DNA of 64,000 nucleotides from Diphasiastrum complanatum (Eukaryota > Streptophyta > Lycopodiopsida > Lycopodiales > Lycopodiaceae), in NCBI GenBank assembly GCA_029204225.1, contig CM055102.1:50745616-50809615 (forward strand), given 5' to 3'. Position numbers and translations under genes: made by a program. The notes beneath the pieces were generated by a model that saw nothing but the letters and a program-made list of their open reading frames with translations, did not search any database and was not told the origin of the DNA. Shown here piece after piece: positions 35,196 through 47,732 of the stretch. The number at the start of each line of letters is the position of its first letter. The first letter of the stretch is position 1.

Positions 35196-36139
35196 TAATA
35201 TCATTTTTGGAAGCTTTTTTCCAATAGTTGTTTCCATGTCAAAAACAAAAAAAATGTGCTCTACTTCCAAAAACGATCGTATGTGCTTTTTGTTTTCTGC
35301 ATCTGTGCTAAATTTTCTCATGTTGTTTAATCCCAAATTTGAAGGCTAAAATAGTGACAATTCTTAAATCGTTTTTTTTTTTTTGGGTCAAGTATGATAT
35401 TGTATGCATTATGCACAAAAGAATTATGCTCTTTGATGATATTTATGGAATACGCCAAATACTTCTTGTTTAAGCAAAATATTACTCATTTAAAATGCAA
35501 CACACTTACATGTCAATAGACATTGGGGAAAACATGGCATGGTTTCCAGTAAACAGCCTTCATCATTAGTTACCCTTAACAAATCTTCAAACAATCTCTC
35601 AAAACAAAAAGAGATTCATTCTAAAGACAACATTACTAGGGGGCAAAAAGGAGGAAAGAGGACGAGGAGGATGGAAGGCGAAGGCGTGATCACAACTTGT
35701 GGAATGTAACGACCTAGAAGAGGGCGTAATTGATGTGATACAAGTTTCCAAACTTTCAAAGCATTACAAACGTATGGTGGTTTCAGGTTTAGGGCTCTCC
35801 ACAACATGCAAGTTTTTTGGGAAAGTCTCTAATCTTCATAAATTGAACTTACCCTCAAGATTATAACCTCTAGGAAAACAGGAGTGCAGAGTTCTCATCC
35901 AAAAACAGTTCACAAAGCCACACCAGCTTGAAAAACTCTTTGGATTAACAAAGTTGCCATTAATGTGCTCAACGGGAAAGATCCTAAAAGACTCAAAACC
36001 AGATTTAGCTATCGCAATATAAAAAGATATTAAACTCTTCTTTAAGAAACGTTAAGCTATGCACTTTTCTAGCTTCTCGAACATGTTTTTGGCCAACATA
36101 TACCATATTACGTTACGACTGCCAAGGAAAGTTTTCTTC

Positions 36140-36650
36140 CTCATTCCCCCTAATTCAGAGAGGCACCGCTATTTTCTCATCGTCGTATATCATTTTTTCT
36201 TTCTCATTCTCCAACACAAAAACTGTAGATGCCCCAGGGTTGAAAAATCCAAAGGTAACAGCACTAAGAGCAAGGGGGGCTCCGCTCTAAGTCAATCAAG
36301 ATCAAGGGCACTTGGCATTTCTCAAAGATGATACTTCCCAGTACTCGGTGACTGATATGCACTATTTGAAAGTTATATCCTCAGCAGCATACTCCAGGAA
36401 ACAAAGCAATAAATTGTCAGTTGAGTTAGGATCTCAAGCTCATCTTTTGTCCGTGGGTAAGATGAAAAAACTTCCACTCTTCTGCTGATTCGCACCATAA
36501 ATTTTTATGTTATGAGCCATCCAGGATGCACAATGTTCATTGTTCAGTTAAGTTTCGTATCAAGACTCCTAATTTGGGGTTTCTCCAACACACAAACTGT
36601 AGACGCCCCAGGATTTCAACCGCTATTTTCTCATCGTCGTATATTTTTTT
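36140..36650. repeat. Two shuffled copies of a short segment
   Basis: CGCTATTTTCTCATCGTCGT occurs at about 36169 and 36612, and CAAACTGTAGACGCCCCAGG (with small changes) at about 36216 and 36594. The order of the two blocks is swapped between copies. Confidence 0.7.
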
Positions 36651-36678
36651 TTTTTAATTTACATTAACACTTACTCGT

Positions 36679-36915
36679 TCCGACCCAGTACGTTCCGGAA
36701 CGTACGGAACGGGCGGAACGGAACGTTCCGACCCATTTTGGTCGGAACGGGCTTCTAAGAAAAAAAATTTGATCAAACTATTATGGAGAATACCTTTTGA
36801 ATACCTTATGAGCACTGCGTAGCAGTTCCTCTGTTTTACGTAAGTAATAATTAACCCTTTGTAAAAAAAGGTATTTTTTTGAGGGCATCGTTCCGGAACA
36901 GAACGGGCAACTAAG
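36679..36915. repeat. Palindromic GGAACG/CGTTCC word cluster pair
   Basis: Between 36680 and 36755 the words CGTTCC and GGAACG occur about ten times in both orientations, including the palindrome CGTTCCGGAACG. The same words reappear at 36888-36912 (CGTTCCGGAACAGAACGGGC). The ~230-bp block bounded by the two clusters could be a small non-autonomous DNA transposon with subterminal repeats. Its ends are not resolved, and 36930-37790 holds no gene I recognise. Confidence 0.45.
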
Positions 36916-37795
36916 CTTCATATGTTATAAATGACATAGACTACTTGGGTGGTATGGATTGGACTTTTTCCGAATTCAGCAATTAGAGATATCTAATGTT
37001 TTTGTCTAAGACGTCTAAGGTGATTCAAAATTCTAAAATGATAGATACAATGAGTACCAACAAGCAAAGACTTGAAAATAGACCAATTAATAGGGCCTTC
37101 AACAAAATTATGAAGTTTCTAAAATCACATCTAGACATAAAATTGAACCTCTCCATTATTTGTACCATTTCTGCTATTAAAACGAAGGAGTATGAGTAGT
37201 CAGGGCAAGTGCTTAAGACCAGGCCCTCCTGAAGGCTACTAATCCAAGGTCAAGATTAGCATTGACCAAACCCCTCATTTGTTTAACACGGTTGATGTAA
37301 AGCAGAGAGGTACCTAAATAGGTTCGCTTGTTTCACTCAAAAGATCATTGGCAATAGACGTGATCAAGTGCCCGTGACTTCTTGAAATAACACTACTCGA
37401 CTCCCTCTCACACAAAACTCTTCTCTATGAAATATGTGATTAGTCAACAAATGGGTGAATCTACAAACAGCTTTGCATATTTAAATTGAAGAAAAAACCT
37501 TTGCACAAAGTTCTGGCTAACTCCTTAAACTACAAATGCAACCATAAGTGATTTCTAGTCCAAACCAACCAATCTCCAAAAAGCATAAAGTAGCTCATAA
37601 ATAGAGATAAACCTCATAACATCAAGACATACATCCAACATCATTATTTTTGCAACAGATGCCTGCAACTTTCAACAGTTCAAGATCCAAAATAATTGTT
37701 GAGATGAAGCCTTACAACAGTAAGGGCATGCGAGCAGCAAATTAGGTAAGGATGATAGACTACAAACTCAAAGCTGCTCAAGTAAGTTTCAAGTA

Positions 37796-37933
37796 CTACT
37801 TTGGCCGACGACGATCTGGATAAAAAATGTCATCTATGCCAGATTTTATAGAGCCTGCCACGCGCAAGATGTTATTTCCGACAGAAGATGCTATCAAGCC
37901 AGCACTTCGAACAAACCTGACACCCCATAAATC
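37796..37933 (-). CDS. Candidate terminal exon of an unidentified gene
   Basis: A 46-codon block on the minus strand follows an AG acceptor (CTCTAAACAG) in phase 0 and ends at TAG (37798-37796). It encodes DLWGVRFVRSAGLIASSVGN, then ILRVAGSIKSGIDDIFYPD and a basic end RRRPK. Composition and intron phase look like a real exon, and it has no transposon signature. I do not recognise the gene and found no upstream exon, so it may be a captured or stranded piece. Confidence 0.4.
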   Translation of the reverse strand, partial: DLWGVRFVRSAGLIASSVGNNILRVAGSIKSGIDDIFYPDRRRPK

Positions 37934-38100
37934 CTGTTTAGAGTTGTAAGTGTGGAAACATGAAGCTTCAAATCCTTAACTTGATTGAATGGGCAAAGGT
38001 TTACTTCTTATCACCTAAACCACATAGTTTACATTATAGATAACCTCTGATTGTCTACACCCTATATTAAGTAACAGACATGAAAAAGTATGTAACATCC

Positions 38101-38175
38101 AATCATAGTTGCACTGCGTTTCTAGAAACTCGTTCAGAAACGCGTTTCTGGATTTTAGTAGCATTTCTCAGAAAT
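38101..38175. repeat. CATAGTTGCACT followed by GTTTCT/AGAAAC palindromic words
   Basis: CATAGTTGCACT (38104-38115) is followed by GCGTTTCTAGAAACTCG, CAGAAACGCGTTTCTGG and further GTTTCT words. The same 12-base start occurs at the fold-back element at 49397, but the words after it differ. It may be one end of a related element; no opposite end was seen. Confidence 0.4.
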
Positions 38176-38362
38176 GTATTTCCTTTTTTTTGGATTTTTT
38201 TTGTGGGAAATATGGGTATCAGATTAAAGCTCTAATTAAGGGCAGTATATGTATAAAGGTTGCCGAATGTTTTGGGTACAAGATGGTCCAGTTCAGGTGC
38301 ATTAACTCCTACTAGATTTAGGGGTTAGGTCCTTTAAAATAAACAATTAGAATGGCTTGTCG

Positions 38363-38365
<3 letters not shown>

Positions 38366-38427
<62 letters not shown>

Positions 38428-38526
38428 ATCACAACCAAATAAAATGAAATCATAAGGAACCATATTGACGCATTGCAAAATCATACTGACCATATTGACC
38501 GAAACCGTACTGAAGAGAAAAGACAT

Positions 38527-38593
<67 letters not shown>
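38366..38593. repeat. Two (CT)n microsatellites in duplicated flanks
   Basis: (CT)n tracts lie at 38366-38425 and 38529-38593. Each is followed within 40 bases by CATAAGGAACCATATTGA, so the tract and its flank were duplicated as a ~165-bp unit. The open frames here are repeat artefacts. Confidence 0.9.
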
Positions 38594-38596
<3 letters not shown>

Positions 38597-38735
38597 AAAC
38601 CGATATGCAACCATAAGGAACCATATTGAATCATGGCAATACTGTGAATAAGATCATCATAATATATAATGTCGGGCCACATGGCACCAAAATGGGGTAC
38701 AATGATGTTCGATGAACGTAATGAAAACTATACAA

Positions 38736-40139
38736 CTAAGACTCGTCAGAGTCATGGTAATCGTAATCCTCCAAGTTTGTGCCAGTCTGCTGAAACTGGG
38801 AGCGCTCAAAAGTGATCAGCTGACGCGCTATGTTCCTGAGCATCGGAGCTGTTGTCAAAAAAAACATGGCACGCGTAAGTCCACTGAATTCACACACTAG
38901 CACTGAGTACACGTGCTCCACCACAATGTCAGCAATCACATCTCTCACAACCTCCCATATAAAGTCGGCTGTGATGGCTGCACCACCTCGGGTGGCATCC
39001 ACGCCACGTAGGAAGATTGTGCCAAGAGTGCAAGAAACCAAGATATTGATGCCGGATCGCCGACGAATGTCAGTCCATCCATCACTCAATATCATGCATC
39101 GATACCGGCCACAAAACACCCATTAACCACATGCAAAAAGTGCGCTATTGGCAAAATGGAACACATGCAAAGAGTTTTAGGAGAGAAAGTACTTACATCT
39201 GCCAAGCTGAGCGAATGGAACTCAACTCCCGCGTGATGATTTCCTCCTCCTGACGAAGCATCCTGCCTCGCAGTGCCTCTCGCCTGGGAGGCCTCCATGT
39301 AGCATCCACTTCTGCAATCTGCGCATAGAGCTCCCTAAATACCCAAGTGTCCGCAACAGCAAAAGGGATGCCACACTCGTAAAAGAACTGGCCAACCAAT
39401 CGAGTGCATCGGGCACGCTGCTCTCTCTACCACCCACATCGATCAAGAGCCTGTTGTCCTGGCCTAACCCCTCTCTGTTGTACATAGGGCGCTCGTGGTC
39501 TAGCACGCCCAATGGATGGGTGATCTGTGGGTGTGTCTGACAGTCCTGGAGGTGTGCAACTCTCTCTGGCAGGATCTGTCGATGCATGTGGTGCATTTGC
39601 TGCTGATGACGACGAGGGACGTGAAGGACCCGCTGCCACAAATCCAACATGCTCGAGTGATGCTCGTGGCTCTGATCTAGGCCCTGTTGCTGTGGATGGA
39701 ACTGGAGTGGCCTCGCCTGGACCATGCACTGCACCTAAACCATGCCCTGCCCGTGTTGTACTAGGCCCTGCACCTGTACTAGGTCCTGCCCGTGATGTAC
39801 TAGGCCCTGCACCCATAGTAGGCCCTATCCGTGTTGTACTAGACCCTGCATGTGAGCCTACAGTTGCACCTACTACCTGTCTCTGTCCAAAACCCTATGT
39901 TGGTCCCACTGGCTGGGTGGATGTACCATCGGGCCCATACATATCCATCAACCTCTGTACCTCCTCATCAAGAATCCTGGGGCAAGCATATATGCCCAAT
40001 GTCCGCCCATCTGGCCCTCTGAGCCTGATCCTGTGAAGAGCCCACCGCAATACAAGCATCTCCATCTACGGACACCTGTGCCATGGTGTGTAGCCACATC
40101 CCCCTCTATAAGATCAACCTCGGCCCAAAGGCCCGACAT
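38736..40139 (-). pseudogene. hAT-like BED zinc finger / DUF659 transposase-derived gene, broken
   Basis: Reading leftward, 40139-39948 has a BED-like finger (RWRCLYCGGLFTGSGSEG). Next, in another frame, comes ACPRILDEEVQRLMD. A GC-rich linker with repeated GPST units (AGPSTSRAGPSTGAGPST) follows, then VGQFFYECGIPFAVADTWVF (39399-39340) and RQEEEIITRELSSIRSAW. After a gap beginning GTAAGT (39187) comes LSDGWTDIRRRSGINILVS (from about 39080), the DUF659 signature. It ends in an acidic tail at 38736. In-frame TAGs lie at 39895-39897 and 39427-39429. DUF659 proteins derive from hAT transposases; the C-terminal dimerisation region is absent. Confidence 0.75.
39735..39862 (-). repeat. GC-rich minisatellite encoding GPST units
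   Basis: Repeats of about 33 bases around the word ACTAGGCCCTGC run across this block. They sit inside the linker of the BED/DUF659 pseudogene and keep its reading frame, giving alternating GPSTTRA and GPSTGA units. Confidence 0.8.
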
Positions 40140-40410
40140 CGTGTCAACACGAGATCAGACTTGCAAAAGAAATAAACAAGCAAATGTTCAATGCAAGAAA
40201 ATCTATTGCATTGAATTGCTCGCAACAATTCTGACAATCATCACTCTAAAACCCTAGGATTTTCTATTTAACAACAGTAGTAGGCTAAAATTCCAATGAA
40301 TAGAGTTCAAACATCGCATAAGTAAAGTTATCAAAGCATACATCACAGTCATTCTAAAGATCATATCAGAGCAAGCAAGAATCACATGGGATTGAATGAT
40401 TCCACTACGA

Positions 40411-40790
40411 GCGATAACGGGCGAATGTTGTTAGCATGGGAGTCCGTGCAGGCGTGGGGAAATGCAGTGTAGCCCTAAACCACGTCCCAATCAGATGCTT
40501 ACACGACACTCCACATTTAGGCCCTAAAACACATGGAATTAGGGCATGGAAAATGACACTTGTAGTATGGACAAAAATGGGCGAACGGAGGTCACAAGAG
40601 TCTCTGTAGGCATGTAGATATGCAATCTAGGCTCAGACATCTCCTCAATCGGATGCCTACAGCTCAGTTCATGACAATGGCAAAAATACACATGCATGTG
40701 GAGTGTGGCGTTCAAATCTTGCTAGGCTTGTCGTAACGGCCAAAACTAACGCTGTAGGAGTTGTCGTGGGCATGAAGATGCATTAGAAAA
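40411..40790. repeat. Three diverged tandem copies of a ~160-bp unit
   Basis: Landmarks recur in order: ACGGGCGAA/TGGGCGAACGG/AACGGCC (40418, 40578, 40735), then GTGCAGGCGTGG / TGTAGGCATGTAGA / GTGGGCATGAAGA, then AATCAGATGCTTAC / AATCGGATGCCTAC. The third copy is shortened. No gene is associated. Confidence 0.65.
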
Positions 40791-41004
40791 AGGATTATTC
40801 CGCAGAGCTCGATAGTTCGTCTTTCGACTTCTACTCTATTGCTATCGTATCCTCTTTCCTTCATCCAGCATGTTGAACCTTTTTTATAACCATGGGATCA
40901 TATTGATTCCGTTGAGGAAAAAAGGACCTTTTGACAAAAAATTTCCAAAACCAGGTCATTTCCAGTCCTAAGAAAGGTGGTCTAGAGCCAAAGTTCGTTC
41001 GATT

Positions 41005-41418
41005 TCATTGCATACAGCTCAATGTAAACAATTTCAAAAAACTAAGCCTACACTTACCAAAAAACACAATTGGTTGATTTCGCTCGCCACGCAACTCAAA
41101 TCCCCCTGAACACCGTGTGCACCACCTCCGGATCGATGAGTAGATGGGCGTCGACTGCTCACTCGCAAAAATCCGCCTTCGTATGCTCCTGGTAGGCTCT
41201 CTCTCCTCCTCCTCTAGGCGTGTTTCTGGCCGCAAGCAGGTGAGCAAAAAAAATTTATATTCTGTTTTTTTTTCCAGCGTTTCTGGGTCCATAGAGAATG
41301 ACTCGAACTGTAGGTTGAGGAGAGTTATACCCCGTTGTTGAATATTGTGGATAGAAATTTGTTCACCAAAAGCAACAAAAAGCACACAACAATACATCAT
41401 TCTCCAACCCAAAATCAT
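41005..41418 (-). CDS. Hypothetical 137-residue frame
   Basis: An open frame with a basic centre (RLEEEEREPTRSIRRRIFAS). No domain is recognised. It lies upstream of the BED/DUF659 pseudogene on the same strand but has no proven link to it. It may well be chance. Positions 41420-43530 contain nothing I can support. Confidence 0.2.
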   Translation of the reverse strand: MILGWRMMYCCVLFVAFGEQISIHNIQQRGITLLNLQFESFSMDPETLEKKTEYKFFLLTCLRPETRLEEEEREPTRSIRRRIFASEQSTPIYSSIRRWCTRCSGGFELRGERNQPIVFFGKCRLSFLKLFTLSCMQ

Positions 41419-43539
41419 AGTTCCTCACTGCCCTTCCAAACCATAGTTTCCCAATTTTCCGTAAAATTCGAGCCATGATTCTGATTTGAAACAGTTCAGC
41501 TAGTTCCAACTGGACTTGGGCTGATTCGCAATAAATCAGTACCTATATCATCCAGAATCACATTCCGAATGATTGGAATAGATTGTAAACTAGAGTGACT
41601 GTAATCAAGTACCTGCTCTATCTTCAATCAAATTTCTTGTAACTAAATTCTAATAACAAACATTTATATCTTTGAATCTGATTATCCGATTCTTTCCAAG
41701 CAAGGCTAATTCTGAACTTCCAATTCTGAAAAGGCGGAAAACTATGCTCCAAATAAATGTTGCTATCAGGCTCTCCCAGAAAAAAAAAAAATGCTTCAAT
41801 TTAAGTCTCCATAAAACGAGTTGATTATGAAATCTGAGGCCTATCTACATCCAAGGCTTTCTATATCTACCAGTCAGATACATGTCATTTTGTTCAGTTA
41901 GCCAACGACTAGATGGCAATAAGAACTACAACAAAACCATACAGTCAACATGAATAGTATCATCTTCCTCAGAATAAGGCCCCTTTTGACCAAATACATC
42001 AATTCCTATTGACAAAATGTCATTATCACTCATTTCCATACCTTTCTTTTATGCAGCACACCATTAGTTATATATGGCTAAATGCTTTAGGAAGTTCAAA
42101 GAGTTTCAGCTCAAGCTCGAGCCCTTGCTCTTGCTCTTGCTCCGGAGCTCTGTATGCGGTCTTTGGAGTGCTGTGAATTGCTAGTGATAGGATATGTTTG
42201 AATTTTCACTAAACGATACCTTGCTGCCCTACATCTGTCAAGATCAAATGAACACTACATCCGCAACCTCATTGCACATCTAATGGATAGTTAATGGCAA
42301 TTACATAGATTCTCCTGCTGAACGATCAAGTTAGTAACCCTTAACTTGGAAACTGTTAGCCATATCTCTGCCATCGTTTCCTGAGCATATTGAGAATCAT
42401 CGCTGGCCTAAAATGAAAGATTTGTGCAAGGAGCAAGGCTCTACTTGTATACATTGGTATCTCTGTACTGGACAGCTATTTGAAAGCTGCAACATGGGAT
42501 TCACATACAATTACTGTAAAACCAAAAACTCTTTATAAGCTTAAAAAATTTTGGTTTTACAAACTTCTTATGATGTCTTCTACTACTCCTAGGTTAACAG
42601 GAATTTAGCCAAGAATCAATCTACTTTGTTCTAAAGACTTACTTTGTTCTAGTTTAGAAAAATGAAAAAATACAGCATCATAATGGCAAAGACCAACCTT
42701 TCAATATACAGTGGCACAACCTCTTGAATGCTCAAATTTGGAAGAAACAAAAAATAGAAAATCTCTACGAAGCTTGTTAAGCCCTAAACTGAAGGTCTAC
42801 TTTCAATCGCAAAAATCATCCTATTGAAATGTTCAATGCATGGTACTGATTATCGAAATTCCAAGAACCAGTTAGATTGATTGTGTGCATCTTGAAAAGC
42901 TTGCGTTCTCGAATATGTGCATAGCAGCAAAGAATTGCAATCCAAACTTGTGCAAACCAACTTTGCTTACTATTTTTAAGAGTAGGAAAGTTTTGCTGAG
43001 CAGGAGGCCTCCTTACACTTTTCATCCCCTCTTACCTCGAGTTTAAGATATGCTTTTCTTGCATCGCTTTAGCACATACATAGTTTTTTTTCACGTCATT
43101 TTTTATTGTCATTCATTTTCCAGCACAACTGAAGACATTCAAAGCCAAGCTTGCTTATAAGTCTTATTGGGATCCTAGCTCTAACTCGCCAGACCTCTCT
43201 CCACTGCCATGCCTTCTCAAAAAATTGTTTGCATTTTCTCAGTCACCTTAAGAGCTTAGCTCTTATGCTTCTTTCAGATGTTGTTGTCCTTCTCATCGTG
43301 CTCGTGATTGCCCTTGCACCTCAACTCAAAAAACCTATTTTCAATAAAGTTGATATTTTCAACTTTGGCTATATTTTTGCTTTGTGATGGGCAATCTAAG
43401 ACCAAGTCCTGTATCCTTGCTGAAAGTCACCAAACAATCCTAGTTTCCTTCCATAGGCCAGGCTGCTCAGCTAACATATATGGCTTGGAGTTATGGACTC
43501 GCCTTGTTTTACTCACCTAGCCATGCTTTTATTAAACTT

Positions 43540-44575
43540 TAAATCATTCGTTGGCCACGAGCCCTTTTATTAATGTTATAGGCCAAAAAGGCTTCATGTA
43601 TTGTTCATTCAGCTTCATTGACACTACAATTTGTGATTCAGTTCGTAACTCTTGGCTAGGTCAAACGGATCCTACATGCTTACAAGTTCATGTTACTTTG
43701 CATGGATCTACTAGTCCTTATAAACTAAAGCAATAGTCTTACTAGCATAGTGTGTAAGCAATAGTCTTACTAGCATAGTGTGTTTTTGATCAATTTTCTT
43801 TCATTATTTCTCACATTACTACTTACCCTGATTTTTTTGCTGTCCATCTTGCACATTAGGATGTTGTCCTTGGAGTGGATAGGATACAAAAAATTCCTTT
43901 CATTACTTTTTTATTGCAAGAACGAGTGATGTATCTTACCTTACCACATCGTCCACACCATTTTGGTATTCTAACCTCGCCTATGAGTACTACATTCTTG
44001 ACACAAATTTGTTCATTCTCCTCCTACGGTATTTTTTGGCTTTGATATTGTCTTCCTTATCCCCTACATTGTTCTACTCAACTTGTATGTTATGAGGTTC
44101 AGCCTGCTGTTACCGCAAACCCCACTCTCTCCTCTTCTTGACATTAACCACACATCTCTCGTTCTTCTTTGTGGTTCGGCGCCCATACTGTAGGTCACAT
44201 ACTAATTTTTTTGAAGTTTCTAATCCAATTGCCAACCTACTTCGTGATGGCTAGAGTGTTCCCCGTATTAGTTCCTTTCACTTTTCATGTGTTACTTGTT
44301 GATAAGGAACTCAACATCTCTATATTTACTATAGGACCTTGAATAAAATTACTATAAAACACTATCTTCGAGGACTTCGTGATGGCTATTAGTTCCTTAC
44401 ACTTTTCATGTGTTACTTGTTGATAAGGAGCTCAGCATCTCTACTATGGGACCTTGAATGAAATTACTATAGAACACTATCTTCATGATCCTCGAATTGA
44501 TGATATTTTTTACCTCTTGGACGGGTTTGTGGTTTTCCCCAAATTCAAGGTACCACGAGATTCATATTCACCCTA
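43540..44575 (+). pseudogene. Gypsy protease and reverse transcriptase relic
   Basis: About 43560-43660 resembles a Gypsy protease (FINVIGQKGFMYCSFSFID). About 43859-43890 reads DVVLGVDRIQKIPF (family: DVILGMDWL). About 44450-44560 holds, across a frameshift, LNEITIEN and PRIDDIFYLLDGF (family: LNKITIKN, PRIDDLLDQL). A 135-bp tandem duplication (CTTCGTGATGGCT at 44240 and 44375) repeats the block before it. No LTR was recognised. This is old and heavily decayed. Confidence 0.6.
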
Positions 44576-45105
44576 GTAATAAATATAATAAAAGGTTTTT
44601 TTTCCCTATGAGAGCGTTATGAAATTAAGGCTAATACTTTTGGGGATTGTACGAGTCATCAGTTTTCCAATTTACTTCTTGTTGGAAATATGATCTTCAC
44701 ATCCATGTTGACATCATGACTTCGCCGACGTTGTCAATTGAGTGCCACACGATATGGTATTGTTTATTCATAATTAGCGAGACCATTAATAAGCGCAATG
44801 CATGCCACATGCTAGCAATGTACTTTGCAAATCAAATGACAAATGGGCCCAAGTGCCTTATGTATTGTAGTTGATGTCCAGTCCTTACATGTAAAAGGAC
44901 TACAAACATGGGGACTAGATGGGGGGGAGACGCAAAAAGATAAACACTCATTGACGCCATCTTCTACAGCAAGGAGATAGATTCAAGAAGACAACATAGA
45001 TTGTACAAGATTTGATCAAAAACAACTATCCCACTCTCTTATGGACCTGAGAAGAATCACACTTTGATTTCTCAACAAGATCTAAGACGATCTTGAGCTT
45101 GATCA

Positions 45106-45576
45106 TGTTAGAGTTAATGTTTACTTTAGTACCCGTAGTGTTATCATTTAGGATTGATTAGTGATAGTTTGGCCATGCCTGCGTGCTATTATAGGGGGGC
45201 CATTACTATTTATAGTAAGTCGTATTTTAGGGTCATTACTATTTATAGTAGATTCGTTTTTTAGTCAGGCATGTAGGTGGGCGCACTACCACTAGAATAG
45301 GATTTGCTTTTATCACTTAGAAACTCATCTTGGGTATATAGGTAGTAATTATAGCAATTAGCTTTTTGTCTTTTGCTATTTGCTTTTTGCTTTTTACCTT
45401 ACACATAGTTTAGAGAAAGTATATATGTAGGCTGGCGCCCTACCTCAATTGTAATGGGACATAGTTGGAGTACATCTCTTCATCATTGTTGTTCTCTCTC
45501 ATGTGTATGACTATTGTCTAACAACAATAGGAATCTTGTCTTGGGTTACTTGTATGATCAAGTCGGTTTTCTAACA
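45106..45576 (+). repeat. 5' LTR of the LARD-like element
   Basis: It is 471 bp with TGTTAG...CTAACA ends. It contains CATTACTATTTATAGTA twice (about 45199 and 45235), runs of GCTTTTTG words, and TATA-like GAAAGTATATATGTAGG near 45415. Confidence 0.9.
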
Positions 45577-45589
45577 TGGTATCAGAGCG
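45577..45589 (+). other. Primer binding site, initiator tRNA-Met type
   Basis: TGGTATCAGAGCG lies directly after the 5' LTR. Confidence 0.92.
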
Positions 45590-46180
45590 TGTGTCAAGAT
45601 TCGAGAGAGCAAGGAAGTACTCCAACGAACGGAATCAATTCACAAGGGATTGATTTGGCCATCATCTTCAAGGAGAAAAACAGGTGCAGGTGGTGTCCCT
45701 AGCCAGCTTTCAAGTTTGATCTTCAACTACAACGGTGGCAGCTTTGTGGGAGAAGATCTGGTGTACAAGGAAAAGAGCTGAGCTGCAAGAGGAGATTATG
45801 AATCTTCCTCGGATCTCAGGTTGCTATAGGACAGCAAAGCGTGGAGAAGATCTACAGTATCTGATCGCTGGTTGAGGCTATATATTAAGTTGGAATCAAG
45901 CTACAGATTGTTGGAAATCTGTTTGCTGAAATCAGAACTGATCAGATTGTTGGAATCTGTCTACTGCCTGTTGGATCACTGCCAGAACTACAGATTGATC
46001 GCTGAAGCTGGATTACAGACTTATGTCCTTGGCAGGATCGTTGAGATCGCTAGACCTGTTCGATGCAGATCTGATTTTGGATTGTTGAAGGACAGGGAGA
46101 GCAAATACAATTCTAAAGGAATAGTGCTTGCCGGAATTTGTTAGAAAAGATTTAGCAGAAGGAAGTGTCAAAGTTTTGAA

Positions 46181-46328
46181 GTGTGCCTAGTGTCTGATGT
46201 GTTATCTTCTATGAAGAAGACGGATTGTCAAACATATTCATGGAATCAGCACAGGTGTGCCTAGTGCTTGATGAGTTATCTTCTATGAAGAAGAAGGATT
46301 GTCAAACATATTCATGGAATCAGCACAG
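46181..46328. repeat. Tandem 74-bp duplication inside the LARD-like element
   Basis: GTGTGCCTAGTG starts at 46181 and 46255, and the 74-base units differ at only a few positions. A second, more diverged pair (AACCTAGTTTGGGTTGCATA, near 46415 and 46494) follows. CCAGGGGGAGTAG near 47497 resembles a Copia polypurine tract. Confidence 0.85.
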
Positions 46329-47732
46329 GGAAAGGAAGGATCGTAAAAGATTCAAGAATCTAAGAAGGACCGTCAAAAAAAAAAACGTGGTGGAGAGTTC
46401 AAAAGCCAAAGTAAACCTAGTTTGGGTTGCATACCAATGTGTATGATTGTTGGCTAAGGTTATCAACTTTAAGAAATCCTAAACGTCAAAGGGAACCTGG
46501 TTGGGTTTGCATGCAAGTGTGCATGTTATTGGCTGCGGTTTCTTAGGAACATAATCTTACAAGGGTAAGAAGATGGTTGATAAAGGTTCGATACTCTTCA
46601 AGGTGGATTATTGATCGGAATTCTTGAATCTGATTGAGGAGCAAACATTGCTTGGAACAAGTGCAGATTGAACATACATGCAGGTGTCGCATGATAATTT
46701 TGATTGCATACAAATGTTTGGCTTCATAGTATCACAGTGTCTTATCATGGTGGCAAATGATAAGTTAATTGTCACAAGTGGCGGTTGTGACAAGCTGTGT
46801 GGGAAATTTGGTCAAGGAAGTAAGATGTTATTCCAAGAGGGAATTGGTTCATCAACAGGTATTTTTATACATGAACACAACAAGCAAGCTGTTATTCTAC
46901 TTTGTGTCAATTTGAGAAGACAAAGATATCAGGAAGCAATCTAAAGCTTTGTATTAAGTACAAAGATCCAGGGTTTCTTGTTATTCTAAATTGTTTGGTT
47001 TCTATCCAAGTCATAGTAGCCAGTTCATGTGGTAGAAACTTGCTTGTCTATTTGGACTTATATCACTTGAGTTTTATGATAAACCAAAGTGATTGCCTAT
47101 TGTGATTGTCAAGTGAAATTCTTGAATCTATCCAAGTTCATGATCTGTCATGTGGTAGATTCTGTTGTTTCCAATAAGATTTGGAAAGTACAAGGTTGTT
47201 GATTAATCGTTGAAAATCAACAGTACAGGTTGTTGATAGCTTCAAGAAAAACAACATGGTTGAAGATGGACGTTCACCAAGTTTGCATATGACAAAGTGT
47301 CAGAAGAAATATCTTGATGAAATATTTTCTAGGTTGGAAAGTTGTTTGGTGCAAGTGACTTTGTGTGTGAGATAGAGGTAGGAGATTCATTGGAAAAGAT
47401 CATGTCAAGTACTTTGTGTGAGAAAGTATTTGAAGGAGAGTATCAGTTACTTTGTGTGAGGAAGTATTGTATGAATGCAAACATGAAGTGTACATCCAGG
47501 GGGAGTAGTTCAACCAAAGTCCATCAAGTTCATCACAGGTGGTAACTTATGAGAGTACCAGGAGAATTGAAATGGGTTCAATTCAAGGAATCGACATAAG
47601 TGGTGCCAACTACTTATGAAGTACAGGTTTCTAAAGTGGGTGTTGATATACGAGATTTGATGTTGACATTTGTAGATCTATTTCCTACTTATGGTTATCA
47701 TGATGGTGTTACTGTAATCAAAGAAGATTATT

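Noticed and set aside
38347-38682. A 111-codon frame of Arg-Glu repeats
   Set aside because: It is created by the two (CT)n microsatellites.
46370-47600. A host gene inside the LARD-like element
   Set aside because: The short frames share no domain, contain duplicated DNA blocks out of phase, and have no convincing splice sites.
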